A stretch of DNA of 40,178 nucleotides. It comes from Candidatus Heimdallarchaeota archaeon. GTDB taxonomy: Archaea; Asgardarchaeota; Heimdallarchaeia; Heimdallarchaeales; Heimdallarchaeaceae. The position numbers were made by a program, and so were the translations under genes. Position 1 is the stretch's first letter, and the number at the start of each line of letters is the position of its first letter. The DNA lies in NCBI GenBank assembly GCA_018238545.1, contig JABCTC010000033.1, positions 1 through 40,178 of the forward strand. The letters are read 5' to 3'. Under the pieces are notes generated by a model, which made no database searches, had not been told where the DNA came from, and saw nothing but the letters and a program-made list of their open reading frames with translations. This document shows, piece by piece, positions 17,771-25,050 of the stretch.

Positions 17771-17785
17771 GAGGAGTTTTTCCTC
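17771..17785 (-). repeat. Subterminal hairpin at the tnpB element left end
   Basis: GAGGA (17771-17775) pairs with TCCTC (17781-17785) across a five-base loop. IS200/IS605 elements have such subterminal hairpins for Y1 transposase recognition. It lies between the tnpB promoter and the P-type ATPase stop. Confidence 0.45.
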
Positions 17786-17813
17786 ATAACAAGATTGGGT
17801 AAGTTTCTGCTCA

Positions 17814-19943
17814 TCAGTTGACTACGGTCATTGCATTAATAATAACAAGCAGAGAAGCACCAAGATCACCTATAAGAACAGCTAACCATAGTAAAGAATC
17901 GCCGAAGAAACTTCCAATAGCTGCAATTGAAACGCTTAGAAACACTAATACAAAAAATGAGAGTTTAATGAAGAGTGAGAGAAAAATATTAATTCTAATC
18001 GTTCTTTGGGTTTCTTTGCTAAGTTTGAACAAATATGGGAGACTGAATAAATCATCAGAAGCAAGCACTATATCGGCAGTCTCAATCGCAATTGCTGTAC
18101 CAGCTACCCCCATCGCTATTCCAACATCAGAAAGAGCTAAAGCTGGAGCATCATTTATTCCATCTCCAATCATTGCAATTGATTGACCATTATCTTTAAC
18201 TTCTTTGACATATTGCATTTTATCTTCAGGAAGTAATTCTGCTCTATAATCAATCCCTAACTCGCTAGCAATTTTTGAAGCTACCTCCTCATTATCTCCA
18301 GTGAGCATTACAATATTAGTTATTCCTATGTCTTTCAGAGCTTCAATAGACATTTTTGTTTCTAATCGCAGTTCATCAGACATATGTATGTGTGCTATTA
18401 CTTTCTCATCAGTTAAAACATAACTAACGATGCTTTCTGATTCCTCGCAATCCAAATCGCATGATTCAAGTGTTAAGACCTTATCAACCAGTGCTTCATT
18501 TCCAAGATAGAAATTTGTGTCTTTTCTTGTACCCTTAATTCCCATTCCGGGGAGAATCTTGACATCTTTATAACCAAACAATCTGGAATTGTTCCTTTCG
18601 CCAAGATCTATTATAGCTTGAGCAATCTTATGCTCTGAATGGTATTCTAGACCATAAGCTATTTCAATTATTTCTTGTTTTGAATAACCTTCCAAAGCTT
18701 CTACTTTATAGGCACGCAAATTTCCTGTGGATAAAGTGCCGGTTTTATCCATAGCAACTGTATCGACATCAGAAAGTGCTTCTAGAAATTTTCCACCTTT
18801 GATCAATACTCCACGTTTGGAGGCACGTGTTATAGCAGTAACTACAGTGATGGGAGTTGAAAGAACTAGTGCACATGGGCAGGATATAACCAAAATAACC
18901 AAACTTTGATACAACCAGTAACGAAGAGTTTCTGTATCTATTGGAATATTAAGAAATACCCCTGGTACAAGGAAAACTAACAATGCGACACCAACCATAA
19001 TAGGTGTATAATATTTTGCGAACCTCTGGATAAACAATTCTCTTTTTGACTTCTGTTGTTCTGCATCTTCAATAAGCAGTCTTATTCGGGCAACAGTAGA
19101 TTCTTGTGGCATTCTAGTAACTCGGATTATAATATAACCATCAAGATTTATAGAACCAGAAAAAACTTGATCTCCAACGGTTTTGACTATTGGTGTTGAT
19201 TCTCCTGTGATTGGACTCTGATCAACATTAGTATTGCCCCAGTCTATTTTCCCATCTATAGGTATTTTTCCTCCAGGTTTAACACTCACTCTATCTCCTA
19301 CAATTAAATCTTCTAAGGGTACAGTTTCATGCTTTTTACCTTTTATCAGTCTTATTGCTGTCGGAGGAGTCAAATCCATTAAAGATCGTATTGATTGCCT
19401 CGCTTTATCCATAGAAAAAGCTTCCAACAATTCAGCTAAAGTAAATAGGACGATGATCTCTGCTGCTTCTTCCCATTGTTCAATAATCATTGCACCAATT
19501 ATAGCTAATACCATTAGTAAATCGATATCAAATGTTCTAGCTCTTAGTGAGTTGAATGCTTTTGTATAAACCGGTATCCCTCCTACTACAATTACAGGAA
19601 TATAGAACAGTGGGTGATAATGTTGTACATTTAGAGAATCTATTATTAATGCCGTCACTAAAAATATTGCTCCCACAATGAAGAAAATCAAGTTTTTGTT
19701 GTGTTTGAGATTAAAAAATGATTTTTGCACATAGGTGTGATCAAATCCATAACCGGCTTTCTTGATGATTTTAATAATATCTTTCTCAGAAGTATTTTCA
19801 CTGTTATATTCAACGATGAGTTTTGTTGATACAAGATTAAGTTTAACATCTTTGATACCTAGAGTATTCTCTAAATTTTTTCGTACCTTGGCTACGCAAT
19901 TTGCGCAATCCATTCCAGCTACTACTCCACGTAACACAGGCAT
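17814..19943 (-). CDS. P1B-type heavy-metal translocating ATPase, Zn/Cd/Pb type
   Basis: About 709 residues. An N-terminal HMA domain has GMDCANC (Cys13, Cys16). Membrane helices follow, then the actuator motif TGES at about 246-249, the metal-site helix SCPCALVLSTP (Cys355-Pro-Cys357), the phosphorylation motif DKTGTLSTG (Asp399), and MLTGDNEEV and GDGINDAPALALSDVG. A last membrane helix carries GDLGASLLVIINA; its Asp is typical of the Zn/Cd/Pb (ZntA-like) group rather than Cu exporters. It exports divalent soft metals. The longer reading starts at a TTG (19952). I chose the ATG at 19943, which has an AT-rich AATAAATT about 24 bases upstream. It is convergent with the hydrolase gene, with the tnpB element between them. 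Confidence 0.93.
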   Translation of the reverse strand: MPVLRGVVAGMDCANCVAKVRKNLENTLGIKDVKLNLVSTKLIVEYNSENTSEKDIIKIIKKAGYGFDHTYVQKSFFNLKHNKNLIFFIVGAIFLVTALIIDSLNVQHYHPLFYIPVIVVGGIPVYTKAFNSLRARTFDIDLLMVLAIIGAMIIEQWEEAAEIIVLFTLAELLEAFSMDKARQSIRSLMDLTPPTAIRLIKGKKHETVPLEDLIVGDRVSVKPGGKIPIDGKIDWGNTNVDQSPITGESTPIVKTVGDQVFSGSINLDGYIIIRVTRMPQESTVARIRLLIEDAEQQKSKRELFIQRFAKYYTPIMVGVALLVFLVPGVFLNIPIDTETLRYWLYQSLVILVISCPCALVLSTPITVVTAITRASKRGVLIKGGKFLEALSDVDTVAMDKTGTLSTGNLRAYKVEALEGYSKQEIIEIAYGLEYHSEHKIAQAIIDLGERNNSRLFGYKDVKILPGMGIKGTRKDTNFYLGNEALVDKVLTLESCDLDCEESESIVSYVLTDEKVIAHIHMSDELRLETKMSIEALKDIGITNIVMLTGDNEEVASKIASELGIDYRAELLPEDKMQYVKEVKDNGQSIAMIGDGINDAPALALSDVGIAMGVAGTAIAIETADIVLASDDLFSLPYLFKLSKETQRTIRINIFLSLFIKLSFFVLVFLSVSIAAIGSFFGDSLLWLAVLIGDLGASLLVIINAMTVVN

Positions 19944-20017
19944 ATTATTCAAAATAATCTACAATTTATTGCACTTAAGAATTCTTATCTAGCAATAATT
20001 GTAAAGAAAAAGAAGAA

Positions 20018-20359
20018 CTAGAGTTTATCTAGTTTCTGTAATTTCAACATCTCTGGCATTGTTGCTTTGACTTTTAGCTTCTTTTGTTGATAAAGTTTGA
20101 AGCCAGAAACTTCACCTTTGTTTAAAGCTACAAATGTCTCAACATTCATCGAATACATAATAGTTGGATTATCTAGTTTTTTCTCTTCAAGAGGTTGTGG
20201 GACACCATCAACAAGCTCAATTACATAATATTCATCAATATCTGTAAAGTGGTACTGCAGTGTTTTATTCCAACCCTTAAAATGTCTAGCAACTTTTGGA
20301 TTAGTGTATTTTTCTGCTTGTTTTTTTAACAATTCAAGAAATTCTTCTTTGTCTGTCAT
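20018..20359 (-). CDS. SCP2-like sterol/lipid-binding domain protein
   Basis: 113 residues. The pattern is of a small SCP2 domain: FKGWNKTLQYHFTDIDEYYVIELVDG, then a hydrophobic strand NPTIMYSMNVETFVALNKGEVSGFKLYQQKKLKVKATMPEMLKL. The T-(V/F)-x-L-x-x-G-E-x-x motif and the KLKVKATMPEML ending are typical. SCP2 domains bind acyl or isoprenoid chains in a hydrophobic tunnel. The gene is third in the fixC-fixX-SCP2 operon, 13 bases after fixX, so it probably carries the lipid substrate or product of the flavoenzyme. No signal peptide. Confidence 0.8.
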   Translation of the reverse strand: MTDKEEFLELLKKQAEKYTNPKVARHFKGWNKTLQYHFTDIDEYYVIELVDGVPQPLEEKKLDNPTIMYSMNVETFVALNKGEVSGFKLYQQKKLKVKATMPEMLKLQKLDKL

Positions 20360-20372
20360 TTTCTTATCTCCT

Positions 20373-20633
20373 TTATCCGTATTCGAATTTTACGCCTGTT
20401 CCACCTTTAGGTTCATTGAAGATAACAGCATCAAATTCACAGACATTCCAACAAGCTCCACATTCAACACAATCTTTCAAATTTACTGGACGATAGATTG
20501 CACCATCGGGTTGCCAAACATCTCTTGTACAGAATTTAGCACATTCACCGCAACCAGTACAATTCTCTTCAATAACTTTGATGAATTCTCCAGTGTCTCC
20601 AGGATAATACTCTACTTTTATTTCGAACTTCAT
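20373..20633 (-). CDS. fixX: FixX-like ferredoxin with two 4Fe-4S clusters
   Basis: 86 residues with two complete CxxCxxCxxxC motifs: CTGCGECAKFC (from residue 25) and CVECGACWNVC (from about residue 55). It should hold two [4Fe-4S] clusters and pass electrons to or from the flavoprotein encoded just upstream. Its ATG overlaps the fixC stop as ATGA, showing tight coupling. The family is FixX/ETF-QO ferredoxin-like, and the length is normal. With no fixA/fixB (ETF) in the window, the electron donor or acceptor is open. Confidence 0.88.
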   Translation of the reverse strand: MKFEIKVEYYPGDTGEFIKVIEENCTGCGECAKFCTRDVWQPDGAIYRPVNLKDCVECGACWNVCEFDAVIFNEPKGGTGVKFEYG

Positions 20634-21931
20634 TTTCTTTTCCTCTCATTGTATAAATTCTCAAAATATGGATCTACTTGAGCATATGGTTGCATCAATT
20701 CTAAGAAATCATAAGCATCTTGAATTCGTTCCATATCTTGGTCTTCGACACCTTTCATCCAATTAGTGTGGACTGCGTTTGAGATGAAACCTCCACCCAT
20801 GATTACTTGTTGCATCATTTGGGTTATTTCCTCATCAGTTTTACTCAATACAGTTTCTTTATTCACAGCCGCAATGTGTCTAAAGGTTTGCATGAATAAG
20901 TTTTCACTAATCAGTGTTTCATAAGTTTCTGCAAGTTTCTCTTTTGAGAAATCATTTGTTTCGATAGCTTTTGCAGCTGCTTGGGCAGCATAAATTCCAG
21001 TAAAATACGCTTCGACCATTCCCTCTCCTAGGAATGGGATAACAAATCCTCCTGCTTCTCCAGTTAGAATTAAACCATTTTTCACTCTTTGTTCAATTTT
21101 TTCGTCATATTCAAGGTGAAGTCCCCATGCAACAATCTTTCCACCTTCCAATTTTTTCTTTACAATTGGTAGATTCAGATAGTTTTCCATATACTTATTG
21201 ATATTTGGAAACTCATCATTCAAAAGATGCTCATCCATGTACCCACCGGTTCCTAAGGTGACGGTGTCTTTCTTTGGAAAAATCCATGGCCAAGTCTTAT
21301 GTTGAATTCCTGGCGATAGATAGTATTCAATACAATCGCCAAATCTTTCATTAATAACTTCTTCACCTAGTTCAACACACACTGTCACATAAAGAATCAT
21401 GTTTGTTCCTTTTCTTTTAGGGATAAGACCAGCTTTTCTTCCTACTATAGAGTTAACTCCAGCTGCATCTATTACCACTTTACCATAGAATTTTTCTCCT
21501 GTATCTGTGACAACACCCTTTACAGAACCATCTTCTTCGATTATGTCTAAAATTGTGGTTGATAACCTTACTTCTGCTCCAGCCTTCTTAGCTTCTTCAA
21601 CATGCCATGCATCATGATGATCTCTTCTTATAGATAAAAGTAAAAGACCTTTTGAAGGAATTTCATGAAAAACGGTAGTTCTATCTTTGTTTATATGGTA
21701 GGTTCGCATTTCACGAATTGCTCTTTCTACAGGTCCTTCCATCAAGTAATGTAGATCAGGGTCTACAAGAGCAGCTCCATTCAAACATGTGCCTGAAACA
21801 TTCTTTTCTCCAGGGACTTGTGATTTCTCAAAAAGAATAACTTTGAGCCCCAATTCAGCAGCTTTCTTTGCAGCTGCAGGTCCAGCGCAACCTGCGCCAA
21901 CTATAACAATATCATATTCATTATTACTCAT
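20630..21931 (-). CDS. fixC: FixC/geranylgeranyl-reductase family FAD flavoprotein
   Basis: About 433 residues. It has an N-terminal FAD-binding Rossmann motif YDIVIVGAGCAGPAAAKKAAE, a GEKNVSGTCLNG motif as in FixC/ETF-QO, VVIDAAGVNSIVGRKAGL, and a second FAD motif LILTGEAGGFVIPFLGEGMVEAYFTG. The sequence resembles FixC through the tail (NDFSKEKLAETYETLI). The family also contains geranylgeranyl reductases, which hydrogenate archaeal lipid chains using a ferredoxin. The longer reading adds 16 residues; I chose ATG at 21931 because GGAG lies 8 bases upstream of it and the FAD fold starts right after. It is first in an operon with fixX and an SCP2 gene. Whether it is an ETF-quinone-type or lipid-reducing enzyme is undecided. 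Confidence 0.88.
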   Translation of the reverse strand: MSNNEYDIVIVGAGCAGPAAAKKAAELGLKVILFEKSQVPGEKNVSGTCLNGAALVDPDLHYLMEGPVERAIREMRTYHINKDRTTVFHEIPSKGLLLLSIRRDHHDAWHVEEAKKAGAEVRLSTTILDIIEEDGSVKGVVTDTGEKFYGKVVIDAAGVNSIVGRKAGLIPKRKGTNMILYVTVCVELGEEVINERFGDCIEYYLSPGIQHKTWPWIFPKKDTVTLGTGGYMDEHLLNDEFPNINKYMENYLNLPIVKKKLEGGKIVAWGLHLEYDEKIEQRVKNGLILTGEAGGFVIPFLGEGMVEAYFTGIYAAQAAAKAIETNDFSKEKLAETYETLISENLFMQTFRHIAAVNKETVLSKTDEEITQMMQQVIMGGGFISNAVHTNWMKGVEDQDMERIQDAYDFLELMQPYAQVDPYFENLYNERKRK

Positions 21932-21939
21932 TTTCTTTT

Positions 21940-21943
21940 CTCC
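21940..21943 (-). promoter_or_regulatory. Shine-Dalgarno GGAG deciding the fixC start
   Basis: The minus strand reads TTGGAG followed by AAAAGAAA and then ATG at 21931, an 8-base spacer. It supports the shorter fixC start over the one at 21979. Confidence 0.6.
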
Positions 21944-22089
21944 AATAGATGTAATATTACTTTGTACCATAAGATACAATTTCTCGTTACTTCTCTCTTA
22001 TATCGGGATTTAAGAAATACAAGAGTATTATAAACATTATGTGCTCTAACTTGAATAATTTCAACTTTCAGAGGTTTTTAATATGTTTT

Positions 22090-22152
22090 TATAGAAAAGT
22101 AATTCCATAAAATTGTAAATAGTAGATTCATGTTTTGGTTATAGAAAAGTAA
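22090..22152 (+). repeat. Pair of 13-base direct repeats in the fixC/amidohydrolase intergenic region
   Basis: TATAGAAAAGTAA occurs at 22090-22102 and at 22140-22152, exactly 50 bases apart, between the divergent fixC and M20 genes. It could be a repeated regulator site or two promoter elements. Confidence 0.4.
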
Positions 22153-22178
22153 AAATATTATATCTTCTGAATGCTCTT

Positions 22179-23369
22179 ATGGATCTCGTTGAATTCAAAC
22201 AAAAAATAATTGATGAATCAAAATCAATTGAACAGTATGTTATCAATACAAGAAGACATATTCATATGCATCCTGAAACAAAATTTGAGGAAGAAAAAAC
22301 TGCTCAATTCATCGAAGCAGAATTACATAAAATTGGTTATGAGACAGTAAGAACTGCAAAAACGGGAGTAATTGCAGTCTTGGAAGGTGCAAACGATGGA
22401 AAAACAGTTGCGCTTCGTGCAGATACCGATGCTCTGGACATTCAAGAGGAAAATGATGTTCCCTATAAGAGTAAAATCCCAGGAAAGATGCATGCATGTG
22501 GTCATGATACTCACATTGCAATGTTATTGGGTGCTGCTAAAATCCTTTACGAGAATAAAGATAAAGTAAATGGAAAAGTAAAGCTAATTTTTCAGCCAGC
22601 AGAAGAAGGAGGCGGTGGTGCAGCAAAGATTGTAGAAGAAGGACATTTAGATGATGTTGATTCTATCTTTGGCATTCACATATGGAGAGAATTAGATGCA
22701 GGAGTAATTGGAACACGAGTTGGTCCTTTTCTTGCGTCAGCTGATCAATTCAAAATAACTGTTAAAGGAAAAGGTGGTCATGCTGCTGTACCACAGCAAA
22801 CTTATGACCCTACTGCAGTTATTGTTGATATTTATAATGCTGTACAAAAAATAGTTAGTAGAGAAATAGACCCATTAGAAAAAGCTGTTATATCACTTCC
22901 TATGATTTCAGGGAGTGATGCTCATAACATTATTCCTTCTGAAGCTTGCATGGAAGGGACTTTTCGCACGTTCAACAATGAAATAAGAGAATTTATTATT
23001 AAACGTATATCAGAGATTGTAGAAGGTTATAGTCATGCATGGAGATGTGAAGGGAAAGCAGAATTTGAAATTGATGGCATATTCTATCCGGCAACGATAA
23101 ACCATAAGGAAAGCGTTGAAAATGTCATAGAGATCTTGAAACCTTTAGATGAAGTACAAGAAGTAGATTTAACCATGGGTGGTGAAGATTTTGCATTCTA
23201 TTTGAACAAAACAAAAGGAGCTTTCATAGCTTTAGGCTTATACAATGAAGATAAAGGCATAATACACCCTCACCATCATCCAAAATTCAACGTTGATGAA
23301 GAAGTACTTTGGAAAGGTACAGCTATATACGCCCTACTTGGTTTTTACCATTTATTTGTAAACAACTAA
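22179..23369 (+). CDS. M20-family metal amidohydrolase (HipO/IAA-amino acid hydrolase-like)
   Basis: 396 residues with the M20D pattern. It has RRHIHMHPETKFEEEKTA (residues 25-42), ALRADTDALDIQEE (78-91), KMHACGHDTHIAMLLGAA with Cys107 and His109 as metal ligands, the catalytic pair Glu142-Glu143 in FQPAEEGGGGA, and His167. A dimerisation insert around KGKGGHAAVPQQTYDP follows, then TMGGEDFAFYL and HPHHHPKFNVDEE at the C-terminus. These enzymes cleave N-acyl amino acids or small amides in the cytosol. The start is ATG at 22179, with an AT-rich TATTATAT about 20 bases upstream. It diverges from fixC. A clear hairpin-T terminator follows the stop. Confidence 0.94.
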   Translation: MDLVEFKQKIIDESKSIEQYVINTRRHIHMHPETKFEEEKTAQFIEAELHKIGYETVRTAKTGVIAVLEGANDGKTVALRADTDALDIQEENDVPYKSKIPGKMHACGHDTHIAMLLGAAKILYENKDKVNGKVKLIFQPAEEGGGGAAKIVEEGHLDDVDSIFGIHIWRELDAGVIGTRVGPFLASADQFKITVKGKGGHAAVPQQTYDPTAVIVDIYNAVQKIVSREIDPLEKAVISLPMISGSDAHNIIPSEACMEGTFRTFNNEIREFIIKRISEIVEGYSHAWRCEGKAEFEIDGIFYPATINHKESVENVIEILKPLDEVQEVDLTMGGEDFAFYLNKTKGAFIALGLYNEDKGIIHPHHHPKFNVDEEVLWKGTAIYALLGFYHLFVNN

Positions 23370-23373
23370 AAAC

Positions 23374-23415
23374 AGTGTAAGTTTGGACCTTCCCAGTCTT
23401 ACACTTTGTTTTTTT
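23374..23415 (+). terminator. Hairpin terminator after the M20 amidohydrolase gene
   Basis: AGTGTAAG (23374-23381) pairs perfectly with CTTACACT (23398-23405) across a 16-base loop. TTGTTTTTTT follows at once. It is placed four bases past the M20 stop. Confidence 0.7.
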
Positions 23416-23629
23416 CATACTTCAGAACGTGTCGTTTGAAATCCATCCAATCTAGAACAAATTTAAGTAAAATTAATTATAAAATGTTTAAACAACCTTA
23501 CAAGAAGGTTAAATCTCTTTTTTGCAGTATAACCTTCACTTGAAAGTCATCTTAACAACAAGTAGGGTTTTAAGAAGGAAGTTCTCTATTTTTCTCGAAT
23601 ATTGAAGCTCTAACCCTTCAAAGAGTAAC

Positions 23630-23639
23630 ATATATATAA
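23630..23639 (+). promoter_or_regulatory. TATA-like box upstream of the 23712 gene
   Basis: ATATATATAA. Transcription would be expected to begin about 25 bases on, near 23660, giving an unusually long leader (about 50 bases) for this window. Confidence 0.45.
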
Positions 23640-23659
23640 TTAGAAATGAAATATCTAAC

Positions 23660-23686
23660 TAGTGATAAACGCGAGTGTTATCACTA
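23660..23686 (+). promoter_or_regulatory. Perfect 9-bp inverted repeat at the expected transcription start/leader
   Basis: TAGTGATAA (23660-23668) and TTATCACTA (23678-23686) are exact reverse complements around the 9-base spacer ACGCGAGTG. By position it is either an operator over the transcription start or a hairpin at the 5' end of the mRNA. A GGGGA lies between it and the GTG. Confidence 0.5.
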
Positions 23687-23711
23687 AATATAGCAATTAA
23701 CGGGGATTAAA

Positions 23712-24161
23712 GTGGTCAAAGAAGTCAGTTCTTTCGATAGTAACTCAATTCATCAATTGTTAGAGGATTATGCTCTAGCACCAAATCAAGTAAATGCCAT
23801 GAAATTAGGACAAGCAATTGCAATTGAAGAAGCACCTATTGAAGTGAAGAAATGGCGATTTCGTATGGCTTTGGATGTTCTTACACCAGACAAGGGAGTA
23901 TATGCAACAATCAAAGCATGGTCTTCAATCACATTATTAGAAGACAATATTCCCCCAAGCATGAAGATCGTTACAATAAAAGAGATGTTGAATAATCCAA
24001 ACTTAAGTCCAGGAGTACTGGATGTAGTTTTGAAGAACATCTTTGAGAGAAAAGAATTACCTCGAAATTTACTTAATTATCTTGCACCTGAATTCAAAAG
24101 AGCATCAAAGATATCAGATGAATTAAAGTCTTATGTTCTCAAAAAAGCAGACAAAAAATAA
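23712..24161 (+). CDS. Hypothetical all-helical protein (149 aa)
   Basis: Not recognised. The start is GTG at 23712, preceded by GGGGA at a plausible ribosome-binding distance. The protein is predicted helical throughout: SIHQLLEDYALAPNQVNAMKLGQAIAIEE, then helix pairs such as PIEVKKWRFRMALDVL, PSMKIVTIKEMLNN and GVLDVVLKNIFERKELP, and a basic tail ending KKADKK. The repeating helix-turn-helix pairs resemble HEAT/ARM-like or adaptor proteins, but that is only an impression. It ends 12 bases from a convergent gene that also encodes a helical protein of unknown function. It has its own promoter and leader hairpin. Confidence 0.7.
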   Translation: MVKEVSSFDSNSIHQLLEDYALAPNQVNAMKLGQAIAIEEAPIEVKKWRFRMALDVLTPDKGVYATIKAWSSITLLEDNIPPSMKIVTIKEMLNNPNLSPGVLDVVLKNIFERKELPRNLLNYLAPEFKRASKISDELKSYVLKKADKK

Positions 24162-24173
24162 GATAGAAGGAAG

Positions 24174-24947
24174 TTATTGCCTCATTTTTTCAAATGTTTT
24201 TACAATAGTTTTTACAAGAAATCGATCTATCCCAAATTGTAGAAACTGATAATTTTGTAATTCAAGAGCCAAAATGTCAACTAATTCATCTGAATTTAGC
24301 GTTGATTTGTATTTTTTCTTAGCTCCTTCAAAACAAACTATTAGTTCCTTATCGGTTAAACTCTGTAATCTCCACAGTATTAGACATCTTGAAAGAAAAA
24401 GAGCTAGTTCGTCAATATTCCTTAATTCTTGGTTTGGATTTAGAGTAAATTGGTAAAATAGATTTGCTACTATCTGAAACATCTCATATAGTTTGCTTGG
24501 ATATCGGGGATAGATTTTGAGGATATCTACTAAATCATCAAAGGAATTAATTTTTTCAATGGAAAAATCATTGCTATTGATTTCTTGATAAGTACAAATT
24601 TTATGACATTCGTGTAAGCCTTGATGAATGTCCTCAATTTCGCTTTTGAGATAATCTGGAATTTTCTTTCCTAAAGGATATTCCCGTGCAAGATAAAACA
24701 ATCTATGAATAATTCCCCCCAAATAATTTAGAAGATGTTTGCTAGGGTTTCTGTTTTTCTCCCAAACTATTGGTAGGAATTCAATGAGGAGATTGAAATT
24801 GGTATAAATATTCACATTCTCTGCTAAAATATCAACAACAAAACTTTTTGATATATTTTCAATATTCGCCTTAATAAATTTGAGATTGCTTGATGAAAGC
24901 CCTGTCTCTAAAACGAGATCATAAATCGATTCTTCTGCTTTGTTCAT
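24174..24947 (-). CDS. Hypothetical helical protein (~257 aa)
   Basis: Not recognised. It is predicted almost entirely alpha-helical, with no signal peptide and no membrane segment, and a few Cys/His (HQGLHECHKICTY) in the middle that do not form a clear metal motif. Segments such as LVLETGLSSSNLKFIKANIENISKSFVVDIL, LLNYLGGIIHRLFYLAREYPL and ELALFLSRCLILWRLQSL look like stacked helices. I chose ATG at 24947; a GTG lies one codon upstream. A perfect 10-base palindrome, GAGTATACTC, lies just before the start and its tail overlaps a TAGGAG-like sequence. It is convergent with the helical protein gene at 23712. Confidence 0.65.
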   Translation of the reverse strand: MNKAEESIYDLVLETGLSSSNLKFIKANIENISKSFVVDILAENVNIYTNFNLLIEFLPIVWEKNRNPSKHLLNYLGGIIHRLFYLAREYPLGKKIPDYLKSEIEDIHQGLHECHKICTYQEINSNDFSIEKINSFDDLVDILKIYPRYPSKLYEMFQIVANLFYQFTLNPNQELRNIDELALFLSRCLILWRLQSLTDKELIVCFEGAKKKYKSTLNSDELVDILALELQNYQFLQFGIDRFLVKTIVKTFEKMRQ

Positions 24948-25050
24948 CACAGAGTATACTCCTATATGGCTTATTATTTCTTTTTGAAGGACAACAAATG
25001 AAGCGAATAATTAACCAAAATGCTTTTTTACTGTGATTAGTTTTTTACAT

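Larger units (their letters stand above)
15716..17798 (-). mobile_element. IS200/IS605-family element carrying tnpB only
   Basis: The unit holds a single tnpB gene on the minus strand. Its right end (low coordinate) is fixed by comparison with the second copy at 40079-40178: identity starts at 15716 (GAACGCACG) and is 92 of 100 bases. The left end is inferred, not proven. A small hairpin lies at 17771-17785, and the minus strand then reads CTTAC followed by CCAATC. If TTAC is the target-adjacent motif, the element ends at 17798. No Y1 transposase (tnpA) is present, so movement would need one supplied in trans. No target duplication is expected for this family. The element sits at the 3' end of the alpha/beta hydrolase gene. 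Confidence 0.75.
23370..23711. other. 342-base gene-free region with terminator, inverted repeats and promoter
   Basis: No credible ORF or tRNA was seen. From the left it holds the M20 terminator, then an inverted repeat AACCTT/AAGGTT (23494-23499/23505-23510) flanked by TTTAAAC and TAAA. A TATA-like box (23630-23639) and a 9-base perfect inverted repeat (23660-23686) lead into the GTG at 23712. Confidence 0.6.

Noticed and set aside
15716..17803. Complete autonomous IS605 with tnpA
   Set aside because: No Y1 transposase motif (HUH, catalytic Tyr) is found in or next to the element.
20304..20681. Plus-strand ORF across fixX and the SCP2 gene
   Set aside because: It is antisense to two recognised genes and spans their boundary; the composition is low complexity.
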